A DNA stretch of 64,000 nucleotides from Nitrosomonas sp. sh817 (lineage in GTDB: Bacteria; Pseudomonadota; Gammaproteobacteria; Burkholderiales; Nitrosomonadaceae). The position numbers and the translations under genes are program-made. The notes under the pieces are model-generated. The model ran no database searches, was not told the DNA's origin, and saw only the letters and a program-made list of their open reading frames with translations. Positions 25,729 to 34,658 of the stretch are shown here, in pieces. The stretch is taken from assembly GCF_030908545.1 (NCBI RefSeq), contig NZ_CP133083.1:2303691-2367690 (forward strand). The letters run 5' to 3'. How positions within the stretch are numbered: the first letter of the stretch is position 1; each line of letters opens with the position of its first letter.

Positions 25729-27270
25729 CTAAAAAGCCTTCACGATTTCGTCAACATCGCTATCCGATAACACGCCTGCTTCCAACGCGGTCAGATCATG
25801 ACCTTTATTTTTCAACTGCTCTAACATACGTTTACTATTTTCGCTGAGCGTCTTATCTTTGTCTTGCTGGTGCTGGTTTGTTCCGAATTTTTTGGCCACA
25901 AACGTCTCATAAAATTCTTTTCGCTTGTTTTTATCAACCGCAACGGACACATCCAACTTTAGCCATTGATGAACAATATTATCCATCAGTGTTTCTTGAT
26001 CACCGGATGGACCTCGCGTTCCGCTGTAATACCCTCCATCCGGCTGCATCCAGGATAACGCTTTTGAAATAACCCCGCCCAAACCGCCGACACCGGATAC
26101 GACAACCTTGCTCATCGCATTATTTTTCCCCATACCGACGGTACGGCCAGCCTGACTATTACCTTCCTCTTCAAAGTAAACTGTTTTAATCCCCATCGCT
26201 GCAATCGGTTCGAGATGCCCGCTTCGTCCCCCAAAATGCGTCATCTTGTCACTATATTGATTGAAAAATCCATATTGTTTGCCTAAGTTGGTATAACCGG
26301 CTTCATTTAACTTATCTGCTGTAAACCGGTTATCGCTTGTGAGATTATCTGATAATGCACCTTCCATACCACCCGCGAGAGAACCCGCAATAGCAAATTT
26401 CTTCCCCTTTGCTATTTTGGAAATAATCTTGTTGCTTGCACCCGCACTCAGCCAATGCTCCGTTTTAGCAGTTTGGAGTGAATTGATTGCGCCACTTTCT
26501 GCAGGATCCCCTTTGAACCAAAGGACTGCATTCCCTGCACTGTTTAATGCTTTCATTTTTCCACCCAACTCGGTTTCCACGTCATCATGCCCATAATCCT
26601 GAATCAAAGTATCCTTAAGAGATTTGTCAGATGGCAGTTTCTCATACTCATTAATAAGCTCTTCTACTTTTCCTGTTTGATATACACGTGGCTCTTTATT
26701 GGATCTACCCTTCCAAGTTTCTAGCGCCTCCTGTCGACTGTCATGAGGATTGCTAGCTGAAGTTGCATAAACTTCTGTTTTATCTTTCACACTATGGGTA
26801 GATAAAAGTCCATACAGTTTTTTATCAACATAATCAGCATCGGTAGATTCTGCATGATCTGTATCTTTGGGAACCGAAACGATTAAACCGTTGTAGTAAT
26901 TGTCTCTAGTTTCGTTTTGACCGGCCAGCCTTACTCCCGCTACCGCCATCCGGGAATCTCCGCTCATTTGAATATTGAAATGAACCCAGTTGTTAAATTT
27001 TTTCTTTCTCAATGCGCCTAAACTGGGAGCAGTCGCTGTTATTTTTTTGAATTGCATCAGCATTTGCGGATATGAGTGCAATTGATTTTTAACCAGCCGC
27101 TGTGCAATGGATTGCGGGGAATTTACCATGAGAGCCTTCAATTGGCGTTGACTTGCTGCCAATTCCCGGTTATCAACAAAAGTTTGGCTGACAAAAGCGC
27201 TATTATTTGCATGCACATTAGCGCGGCGTGATTGCCGCTGCTCTGTTTCGACCGGTAATGAACGTTTCAT
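25729..27270 (-). CDS. Putative eCIS cargo protein, unknown C-terminal domain
   Basis: A 513-residue protein with the shared leader at 1-75 (FVDNRELAASQRQLKALM then NSPQSIAQR). The rest is a soluble globular domain with no family I can name. Features seen: IAGSLAGGMEGALSDN and FGGRSGHLEPIAAMGIKTV, an (R/K)SG-x-E pattern resembling the nucleotide-sugar-binding C-terminal motif of some glycosyltransferases or sugar toxins, then a helical tail. GAGGGGGTTATT precedes the ATG, a 5' end very like that of the DUF4157 gene, suggesting duplication of the leader and its upstream sequence. Composition is more AT-rich than the baseplate genes. Effector role is inference from leader and location. Confidence 0.7.
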   Translation of the reverse strand: MKRSLPVETEQRQSRRANVHANNSAFVSQTFVDNRELAASQRQLKALMVNSPQSIAQRLVKNQLHSYPQMLMQFKKITATAPSLGALRKKKFNNWVHFNIQMSGDSRMAVAGVRLAGQNETRDNYYNGLIVSVPKDTDHAESTDADYVDKKLYGLLSTHSVKDKTEVYATSASNPHDSRQEALETWKGRSNKEPRVYQTGKVEELINEYEKLPSDKSLKDTLIQDYGHDDVETELGGKMKALNSAGNAVLWFKGDPAESGAINSLQTAKTEHWLSAGASNKIISKIAKGKKFAIAGSLAGGMEGALSDNLTSDNRFTADKLNEAGYTNLGKQYGFFNQYSDKMTHFGGRSGHLEPIAAMGIKTVYFEEEGNSQAGRTVGMGKNNAMSKVVVSGVGGLGGVISKALSWMQPDGGYYSGTRGPSGDQETLMDNIVHQWLKLDVSVAVDKNKRKEFYETFVAKKFGTNQHQQDKDKTLSENSKRMLEQLKNKGHDLTALEAGVLSDSDVDEIVKAF

Positions 27271-27290
27271 AATAACCCCCTCACAATTTC

Positions 27291-29162
27291 CTACTTGTCT
27301 CCAGTGATCAGTCGAGCAAAATCAACATCTGTGTGAAGTACCGCTAATGCTTCCTGAATTGCTTTCAGGATCGGCTGAATTTTTATACTGGTATTTGCTA
27401 GATCATGTGCTTCCAATCCATCGACTGCCAATGAAATCTCCGCAGGATCTCTGTCTTGAGCCAGCGCCATCACCATTTGCTCAACTGGTGCAAAATACTT
27501 CACTATGTCCGTTTTTTTGAAGGTAGGTTGGTTGCCAAGTTTAGCCGTATAAGCCGCAAAATAGGCTCCAGCAATACGCGTAGCCCCTGCCCATGATTGC
27601 GCTTGCACCACATACTGCTGCGGAATCCCTATGGCATCTCCTTTCACGGAAGTATCGCCTTGTGGTTTACCGAAAAGTGAATTTTCATCGTAAGTCTTAG
27701 CGCTGTCGATTTTCAGCCGGGCACCGCCCGCTCCAACGCCGGTTGGAACCGAAGCTAGCGGGTTATAAGCGATATCCGTATTGTCTTTTTTAGCTTTAAT
27801 ATAGTTATCGAGCAATGCTCTGCCTTCCGAAGCGCGGTTACCCCATGCATTCTTTTTGCCGGTAGATTTGTCAATTTCAGTGTAAGTACTGGCCTTAACC
27901 AGAAAATTCGGTTCCGTCGGATAAATCAGCGCCGGTTCCACACTAAACGCTGCCTGACGAATGGTCATATCCACCACGTTAGCACGGACGGTATGACGGA
28001 AGTCTTGCTCCGGATTCAATCCTTTGTATTGCTCCGGCTCGGCAATGAGATTATAGCCGCCGATGACAAAATCATGATCGCCTCCGCCTTCCAGAACTTG
28101 GTCGTAAGCATCCAGCACATTTAACCAGCCGCCCTTTTTGTCAGGGATGAGTGTCGAAAAATCAGGCGCATCTGCATCGATCGAATGAAGATAGACCTCT
28201 CCAGTTTTATTGGAACTCTTCAGATGGTTTTCTATCTCCGCCGTGCCCTTGCCAACTTTGCTGCGCAGTGCGCCATAAGGTACGCCTTTTTCCGCCCGCT
28301 TGGCTTTGAATATCTCGGCAGCTTTAAGCGCATCAACAACGATATTATCTTTCTTCCAGTTTACCGTATCCGTTGCATTCAACTTTCCACTTGCAAGAGT
28401 CTCACCAACTTCCGTGGTGGTTTTTTCCGGCAATCCGCCGCCTTTGTAGCGATACCCCCACGTTGTCCCTTCAATGCGGCTCGTAGCTTTACCCAGAACA
28501 TTCAGCGCCGTATCCGCAGCTTTGATAACAGCATCACTTTCCGCATTCTCGTTCGCTTTTATATCAAATTCGGCGCGGCTGTTAATCAAAAAGTTTATTC
28601 CCAAGCGGGCCTTACGTTCGTCAGAACCCCATTCTTGTGAGCCTTCTACATATTTGTTGGCCAAGGATGCTGCTCCCGATTCGCCTGACCAAACAATCGC
28701 AGTACCGATATAGCCACGTTTTCCTTTAGCATCGCGAGAAATTTTAAAAGTGGGACGGCTAAATACGTTCTTCAGCTCAATCTTATCAGAGCTATCCAAG
28801 GCCTCGACTTTATCGAGATTAACATCGACCGCTTTCCGCTGAATCACTCCCTGCGGCTGATATACTTTGGGAAATTTTCCTTGAAGTGATTCTTCATCTT
28901 TGAACTGCGCAGGACCATCCGGAATACTTGAAATCATTTTGCGTTGTGCCTGCAGCCGCTCACTGTTGTGCATTTTCTGATTAATTTGCCGCTGTTCGAT
29001 GGCCTTCGACGAATTCATCATGGTGTCTCTCAATTGCCGTTGAATTGCAGTCGACTCACGGTTATCCGTAAATGCTTGATGGATAAGCACTGAATTACTT
29101 GTCGAATCATAAGCACAACATGTCCGATTCTTCTCCGATTCAATAGGCAATATTTGTTTCAC
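27291..29162 (-). CDS. Putative eCIS cargo protein, large unknown toxin-like domain
   Basis: A 623-residue protein starting at GTG with AGAGG upstream. The leader (FTDNRESTAIQRQLRDTMMN and QAQRKMI) is shared with its neighbours. The C-terminal 500 residues contain VYLHSIDADAPDFSTL with Asp329-Ala-Asp331, similar to the metal-binding DxD of glycosyltransferase toxins, preceded by an Arg/Lys-rich helix (AKRAEKGVPYGALRSKVG); this is suggestive only. No signal peptide. It lies between two other leader-bearing genes and is moderately AT-rich. It could alternatively be an ADP-ribosyl or other transferase. No immunity gene is adjacent, as expected for systems aimed at eukaryotic or distant cells. 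Confidence 0.7.
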   Translation of the reverse strand: MKQILPIESEKNRTCCAYDSTSNSVLIHQAFTDNRESTAIQRQLRDTMMNSSKAIEQRQINQKMHNSERLQAQRKMISSIPDGPAQFKDEESLQGKFPKVYQPQGVIQRKAVDVNLDKVEALDSSDKIELKNVFSRPTFKISRDAKGKRGYIGTAIVWSGESGAASLANKYVEGSQEWGSDERKARLGINFLINSRAEFDIKANENAESDAVIKAADTALNVLGKATSRIEGTTWGYRYKGGGLPEKTTTEVGETLASGKLNATDTVNWKKDNIVVDALKAAEIFKAKRAEKGVPYGALRSKVGKGTAEIENHLKSSNKTGEVYLHSIDADAPDFSTLIPDKKGGWLNVLDAYDQVLEGGGDHDFVIGGYNLIAEPEQYKGLNPEQDFRHTVRANVVDMTIRQAAFSVEPALIYPTEPNFLVKASTYTEIDKSTGKKNAWGNRASEGRALLDNYIKAKKDNTDIAYNPLASVPTGVGAGGARLKIDSAKTYDENSLFGKPQGDTSVKGDAIGIPQQYVVQAQSWAGATRIAGAYFAAYTAKLGNQPTFKKTDIVKYFAPVEQMVMALAQDRDPAEISLAVDGLEAHDLANTSIKIQPILKAIQEALAVLHTDVDFARLITGDK

Positions 29163-29213
29163 TCATATACCTCTAGCTTATTTTGATATCGCATAAACTT
29201 TCTGCACTTGCAG

Positions 29214-29924
29214 CTAAGTCAACCATACCTTCCAACGACCTTTGCCATATTGATACACAGAATCATGAAAAACATTCTCGCAATAACGCCAATCTTGATA
29301 AGTCTTTTGTCCCATATAGCTATTGCCGCGGTTAAACTGCGGGTTCTGTGGAAATACCCAGCCTTTATCATCCCCTAACCCCCCGTTTTGCCGGCCAAGC
29401 GAGTGGCCCGCATCCCAGTTCTGTCCAATTTTCATCGGATTTGGATTAGCCGTAGAGCCCGAATCTTGGTCGACTTTCTTATCCGCCTGGCTGACATCAT
29501 AAATCTCGTAGGCATAATTGACCGTTCCCGGGATAGCTTTCCAGCTATTGACATACTCTCTGGTTTCTTTTGTAGTATTGGTTCCTCTGTTTAAATCGTT
29601 TTTTAACACTGTAAAGTCATAACTTGGATTGGCTTCACTACCGGTGGAGTGTATCGTCATCAATTGCGCAACCGTTTTGATTGACGATCTGGGTAAGGCT
29701 TTCTGTAACCGGTTTTGCAAGCCGCCTTGCATCATTGCCGCTGTCTTACGCTGCGACACAACGCGGAAGCTATCGTTAATAATCTTTTTGAGTTCCCGCT
29801 GCGCGATCGCATGCGGACGATTATCCACAATTCGCTGCTTAGCGATATGCGAAGATTCGCCTGCAGCAATCTTTTGTCTTAGATCCGCAGAGTAACGAGT
29901 TTTGGTTATTAACGACCGCTTCAT
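29214..29924 (-). CDS. Putative eCIS cargo, His-Me finger nuclease-like
   Basis: A 236-residue protein with the shared leader at 1-80 (IVDNRPHAIAQRELKKIIN). Its C-terminal domain (95-236) has WDAGHSLGRQNGGLG with His174 and NPQFNRGN with Asn199, the arrangement of DNA/RNA non-specific endonucleases of the beta-beta-alpha metal (DGH/DRGH) type, where His is the general base and Asn binds metal. Such a domain would degrade nucleic acid in the recipient cell. GGAGG precedes the ATG. No immunity gene is recognised next to it. Nuclease assignment is by motif, so moderate. Confidence 0.72.
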   Translation of the reverse strand: MKRSLITKTRYSADLRQKIAAGESSHIAKQRIVDNRPHAIAQRELKKIINDSFRVVSQRKTAAMMQGGLQNRLQKALPRSSIKTVAQLMTIHSTGSEANPSYDFTVLKNDLNRGTNTTKETREYVNSWKAIPGTVNYAYEIYDVSQADKKVDQDSGSTANPNPMKIGQNWDAGHSLGRQNGGLGDDKGWVFPQNPQFNRGNSYMGQKTYQDWRYCENVFHDSVYQYGKGRWKVWLT

Positions 29925-29983
29925 GCAGCCTCCTTCCAGAAATATCCAGCATGCGACTTTGCAAACTCTGTAACAGAACTTTC

Positions 29984-30604
29984 CTAACGATCCGCCACAT
30001 CCCGATACATCAACACCGTAAAATCATCTTCCAGGTAATCGTCGAAACATTCCACTCGCGGCGACAGTCCCCGGCAAAACGCGAGAACCGCTTCGCGATC
30101 ATGCCCGACCAGCAAATCATGGGGCGGAAAACGGTTTTTGTCCAGCATGTTAAAAGCCAGAGCAATTCCGGCGCTGTCATACAGTTTGCAGATCATGCCG
30201 GTATAAAAACTTTCATTGTTACAGCGATAACCCAATACGCCGCTGGCGAAGACATAATCGAATTGCGGCAATGCTGCGGTACTGAAGTCCGTTTGGAAAA
30301 AAACAGTTCGCGCGTGACCGGCATAGCGCTTCCGGGCTTCGGCTATAAATTCGGGCATTTGATCGATACCGGTATAATCAAAATCCGAAAAATGCAAATC
30401 GAGGAAAGCTTTCAGATCACCGTAACCGCAGCCAATGTCCAGAATCGTCGCGCCGTTCAGATTTCCAGCCTTCATTAATGTTTGAAACCGTAACTGTTGG
30501 CTGTTCATATTGCGCCAGCCGAGTGCTTCAACGGTGCCTGGCTGGAACTGCCCGATGCGGTGCCGGTGATAGTGCAAGATCATTGCTTTCTCAATGAGAT
30601 CCAC
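29984..30604 (-). CDS. Class I SAM-dependent methyltransferase
   Basis: A 206-residue methyltransferase with SAM motif I ATILDIGCGYGDLKAFLD (about residues 50-67), acidic motif II DYTGIDQMPEFIAEA and motif FDYVFASGVLGY. GTG is the start, with GGAGTG upstream. It sits between the membrane-anchored GH18-like gene (28 bases away) and the cargo genes, on the same strand as the whole eCIS. It may modify cargo, a structural protein or cell envelope material, but nothing in sequence tells which. Confidence 0.85.
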   Translation of the reverse strand: MDLIEKAMILHYHRHRIGQFQPGTVEALGWRNMNSQQLRFQTLMKAGNLNGATILDIGCGYGDLKAFLDLHFSDFDYTGIDQMPEFIAEARKRYAGHARTVFFQTDFSTAALPQFDYVFASGVLGYRCNNESFYTGMICKLYDSAGIALAFNMLDKNRFPPHDLLVGHDREAVLAFCRGLSPRVECFDDYLEDDFTVLMYRDVADR

Positions 30605-30632
30605 GGCTATTCACTCCATTAACATCAGCTAA

Positions 30633-33263
30633 TTAGATTTCGGTGTGGCTGTCATAAGCCAGAACTCTCGGACGCGTTGGTTTTCTCATTTGTTTTTTCC
30701 GTCGTTGATACACCATAATACTGACTGCGACACCGCCAAAAAGCAGCATAATTAATGGCAAGTTGCCCTCCGAAACCGGCTCCAGCATGGGGTCATACGT
30801 CAACAGCAATAACGCGACGACCAAAGTTGGAACCCCGATCAGGAGCAGATAAAACACGTACCAATTTCTGATTTTGCTACGAATCCGGCATGAATAAAAA
30901 TACAAACTGGTATAAATCAGGCAAAGTGTAACCAGCAAGCCGAATGCGATACGGAACAGGTAACGGTTATCGCAAACCACTTTCTCCAGCATCGATTCCG
31001 GTTCCCCATGCCACGTCGCGGCTTGAAAAAACCGCGTCAGGCAACCGCTCACCGATTGAATTTCATCGCAGCGGAACGGCATTTCCGCGGTGACTTCCGC
31101 TTCATTCGTCATGAACGGCCAAAAGCCGATACCGCCGAAATTATCCTTGAAATACACCACGTCATCTTCCAATTGCTTCCAATTCTTGCCGTCGAATTCG
31201 ATCACCGGGATAATATTTCTTAATAACAACCCCCGCTCGATGCCGTGTAATTCGCTGTTCTCAATTTCCAGCCGTAAATTCTTCTTCGAATCGGTTGTCG
31301 GTTCTTCGATAAATACCAGGATCCTGGTATTCAAAGTTTCCTGCGATGGAAAACTCGGCATCATCGCTATCCCGGTTGCGGATTTTGTCTGATCGATCCA
31401 TGCCAACAGATTGGAATACCGGTAAATACCGGTTCCCAGTCTGGATTGGGAAACCAGAATATTGACAAAGTAATCATTGGCCTCAATCTGCAACCGCTTC
31501 TGCAAATCCGAGAAAAACCGGTTGAATAGCCCCACCGACTCGTAGTCATCCGGAAAATCATTAAAATAGAGCGTTATGCCATCCCCGCGCGTTGCCGGCT
31601 TGATAGCGCCGAACGTCACTTTCTGTGCAAATTCTGAAGCGCTGTCGGTGAGCCGGCCGGTCAGCAGATTAACGATGCTGTCCGACAGCGTCTCGAAAAC
31701 CGTCACTTTGGCGGCATACGTCAGCGACTTCCACCGGTCCCAGTACGATTTATCGTTATGCACAACCCAGTCGACTTTGCTGTTGTGCTTGCGCGCCGTT
31801 CGAATAAATGCGGTTTGAAGATTCTGGCCGGCATCGTTCATCGACAACGCCGTAACCTCATGGTGCGGATTATTGGTCTGCTTGATAATCCCGTCCTCGT
31901 CGAATGACAAACCATAGTACGCCACTCGCGACAATACGCTGAAATTAACCGTATGCGCAGCGCCATCCGCGATCCAGAACGGATAAAAACCATAGACGAG
32001 CCCCGATAGATCGTCCAAAACGCAACCGCAACCGCTGCCGTCCCACTGTATCGGCGTTGCCGCGCGATAGCCGGGTTTTTTCTTGTAATGCAACTGGATC
32101 GCGGGATGAATGACATTCTCATAGACGCCGCTTACAAATTCATTGATCAGCGCCAGATCCGCCGCTTCGCAATCGTCCTTGCGCCGCATGCGCAATAAAT
32201 CGATTTGTTTTAGCTGCTGCGAGAAATCGGGTATTCCTTGATAAGGGCCGGTTAGTAAATCCCCGGTTAATTTATGAAAATCATCGTCGCTCAACTTTAA
32301 TCGAGAGACATATTCATTCTGCTGATCGGGGTTCTGACAAGCGCCGAACCCTGCATTGACTCTGGATTTTACCGCTTGAGCAAACAGTTGTTGATCCGGG
32401 TAGGCGATACCGCTAAGAGTATTTTCCAGCAACTTGACGAGAGTGCCATTGAGCGTGGCAAACAGGGTATCGCCCATGAGGACTTCCAGAAAACTCTGAC
32501 TGATAACCGGGTCGGCGTAACGATAGTAACGCTCAATCACCGAAGCCAGCTTTTCGGCCAATTCCGGAAAATCATTCAACACGCCCGTCACGGCTTCTTT
32601 CAGCGCTTCGATATTGTCAAACCGTTTGTTGACCAGCTTCGCCAGTTGCGCCTGAATCTGGTTCTTGCCTTGCAGTACCTTGAAATCTTCCGCCGATAAT
32701 TGGTAATAATAGGTCGTGAGCAGATTCTTGTTAGGCTTGCCTGGATCCGGCAGCGGCTCGACCAGTTGCAGATACAGATACACCAGATCCAGCAGCGCTT
32801 GATCGCTGCCGGTTCGTCTCACACCAAAATACTGACTCCTCTGCTTTTCCGGCTGATCATCGTTCCATTCCGCAAAATCCGAACTGATAAGGATTTTCAA
32901 TTCTTCCGGAAACATACCGGCAAACGATGCAATGCGCTCCAATCGCAGAATCGTCTCGTCGACATAGCGGCGGCCGACGGGTTCGATCTTGAAATCGTAA
33001 ATAAAGCGTTGCAACCAGAATAAGGTAACCGGTCCGAGCGTGCCATCCGTGAGCGGATGCTGTCTGAGCGCGGCATCGCGCGCCCAATCGCGGTCATGCT
33101 GATAGATCGCTGCGAGATTGTGCTGCATGCGCTTAACCGTGGATCTGTTCAAGTGACTGAAATGATCTTGATCCAGCAGACGGTCATAATAAACTTCCGT
33201 TGCCGATACCGTTGTCAGGCAGCAGCACCACAAAACGAAAATAAGGTAGAGATATCTATTCAT
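30633..33263 (-). CDS. Membrane-anchored PG-binding and GH18-like protein in eCIS locus
   Basis: An 876-residue protein. After a signal peptide (LIFVLWCCCLTTVSA) comes a peptidoglycan-binding-type segment (LTDGTLGPVTLFWLQRF, about 60-80 in mature numbering), a helical middle region, and a glycoside-hydrolase-18-like domain starting near residue 420 (GLVYGFYPFWIADG, VNFSVLSRVAYYGLSFDEDG). The usual DxxDxDxE catalytic signature of active chitinases is not seen. Two to three hydrophobic helices follow at the C-terminus (about 780-870) with a basic tail. ATG 33263 lies 7 bases after the ATPase stop. Binding to cell wall plus membrane anchoring suggests a role in attaching or releasing the injection particle; this is inference. 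Confidence 0.75.
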   Translation of the reverse strand: MNRYLYLIFVLWCCCLTTVSATEVYYDRLLDQDHFSHLNRSTVKRMQHNLAAIYQHDRDWARDAALRQHPLTDGTLGPVTLFWLQRFIYDFKIEPVGRRYVDETILRLERIASFAGMFPEELKILISSDFAEWNDDQPEKQRSQYFGVRRTGSDQALLDLVYLYLQLVEPLPDPGKPNKNLLTTYYYQLSAEDFKVLQGKNQIQAQLAKLVNKRFDNIEALKEAVTGVLNDFPELAEKLASVIERYYRYADPVISQSFLEVLMGDTLFATLNGTLVKLLENTLSGIAYPDQQLFAQAVKSRVNAGFGACQNPDQQNEYVSRLKLSDDDFHKLTGDLLTGPYQGIPDFSQQLKQIDLLRMRRKDDCEAADLALINEFVSGVYENVIHPAIQLHYKKKPGYRAATPIQWDGSGCGCVLDDLSGLVYGFYPFWIADGAAHTVNFSVLSRVAYYGLSFDEDGIIKQTNNPHHEVTALSMNDAGQNLQTAFIRTARKHNSKVDWVVHNDKSYWDRWKSLTYAAKVTVFETLSDSIVNLLTGRLTDSASEFAQKVTFGAIKPATRGDGITLYFNDFPDDYESVGLFNRFFSDLQKRLQIEANDYFVNILVSQSRLGTGIYRYSNLLAWIDQTKSATGIAMMPSFPSQETLNTRILVFIEEPTTDSKKNLRLEIENSELHGIERGLLLRNIIPVIEFDGKNWKQLEDDVVYFKDNFGGIGFWPFMTNEAEVTAEMPFRCDEIQSVSGCLTRFFQAATWHGEPESMLEKVVCDNRYLFRIAFGLLVTLCLIYTSLYFYSCRIRSKIRNWYVFYLLLIGVPTLVVALLLLTYDPMLEPVSEGNLPLIMLLFGGVAVSIMVYQRRKKQMRKPTRPRVLAYDSHTEI

Positions 33264-33270
33264 TGCACAC

Positions 33271-34617
33271 TCACAAGGTTCGGCCTTCCTTAAGCAACTC
33301 TTTGGTGACACCCTGAATCAAGTCGTGTTGAAGTATCTGGGTACGATTCATGCGGATCGCTTGAATCGCGGCGTAACGCACCGCATTGGTGATGGCCCCG
33401 CCGGATAGCTCGTATCGTTCCGCCAGTTTTACTAAATCCACATCGTCGGACAGTAGTCCGCGATCCGCAAACATTCCTTGCCATAAGCGCAAGCGTTGAT
33501 CGGCATCCGGCATGGCGAAATGTATCGAAGCCTGAAATCGCCGGGCAAAAGCTTCATCGATGTTTGCCTTCAGATTGGTCGCCAGAATCACGACACCGGG
33601 ATAGTCTTCAACCCGTTGCAGCAAATACGACACTTCCTGATTGGCATAGCGATCATTGGAATTATTGGTCTGCGTCCTCTTGCCGAATAATGCATCCGCT
33701 TCGTCAAAAAACAAAATCCAGTTTTTATTGAGCGCTTGATCGAAAACATTGGCAAGGTTCTTTTCCGTTTCACCGACATACTTCGATACCACCATCGATA
33801 AATCAATGCGGTAGACATCAACGCCGATACTGAGTCCAATTAATGTCGCGGTCAAGGTTTTTCCGGTGCCTGGCGGTCCGTAAAACAGCACCCGGTACCC
33901 CGGTTTGATATTTCTTTCCAGTTTCCATTGTTGCAAAATCGTTTGCGAATGCCGCAGCCAGGTATTGATATTTTCCACGTCATCCATCACTTCGGGATTC
34001 AATACCAGGTCATCCCATGTCAAGAAAGTCGTAATCAACTTTGCCGGAAAATGAACGCCGTAATCGGGTTTATCGCAGCGGCCGAGCGTCACCCGGTTCA
34101 GGCACTCGGCGGTTATCATCAACATGGCGCTTAAGAAAGGTTCTCCGCTGGCATTGTGCTCGACTCTGATCATCTGCTGCTTCGACAGGAAATGATCCGG
34201 CTGAAACAGATTCATCACTTCAAAGCGCCTCGCCAGCTCTTCGCCGGCAAGGATAAACACAGCGGTTTCACACGTCGGTAAGAAACCGCTATGCCCTTTT
34301 CCCTTCCATCCGCCAAATTCGGTAAAGCCGCGGGCTGTCTCTTGATTGTTCAGCAAGAACGTATCCAGCACATGCGGTTGAATATGCGGCAACACTGCCA
34401 GAATCAACACCAGGCGTTCATCAAAGCCCATGTTGTAAGCCTGTATCAATTGGGCATACTCGGAAGAATCGGCGCTGACATCCGGCGGCGCAATCTCGCG
34501 AATATCCGCAGTGGCGGTTTCCCTGCAAAAATATATATCGCAACGCGCCGCGAGCACCGCCTTAAACCAGGCGATCTCTTTCTCTAAAGTAACTGCATTT
34601 GCATGACTTTTCATCAT
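33271..34617 (-). CDS. AAA+ ATPase (Afp15-like)
   Basis: A 448-residue ATPase. The C-terminal AAA+ module has Walker A VLFYGPPGTGKTLTATLIG, Walker B ILFFDEADALFGKR, sensor VVILATNLKANIDEAFARR with the arginine finger, and a sensor-2-like ELSGGAITNAVRYAA. The N-terminal 200 residues are a family-specific domain. Afp15-type ATPases are required for assembly or stability of eCIS particles. ATG 34617 is chosen as the first Met after the end of the upstream gene (41 bases); an adjacent ATG follows. It is transcribed between the tape-measure and membrane-protein genes. Confidence 0.93.
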   Translation of the reverse strand: MMKSHANAVTLEKEIAWFKAVLAARCDIYFCRETATADIREIAPPDVSADSSEYAQLIQAYNMGFDERLVLILAVLPHIQPHVLDTFLLNNQETARGFTEFGGWKGKGHSGFLPTCETAVFILAGEELARRFEVMNLFQPDHFLSKQQMIRVEHNASGEPFLSAMLMITAECLNRVTLGRCDKPDYGVHFPAKLITTFLTWDDLVLNPEVMDDVENINTWLRHSQTILQQWKLERNIKPGYRVLFYGPPGTGKTLTATLIGLSIGVDVYRIDLSMVVSKYVGETEKNLANVFDQALNKNWILFFDEADALFGKRTQTNNSNDRYANQEVSYLLQRVEDYPGVVILATNLKANIDEAFARRFQASIHFAMPDADQRLRLWQGMFADRGLLSDDVDLVKLAERYELSGGAITNAVRYAAIQAIRMNRTQILQHDLIQGVTKELLKEGRTL

Positions 34618-34658
34618 ACTGTCTGGTCTTTCAGGGTAAAAAAACAGATCACGATGCT

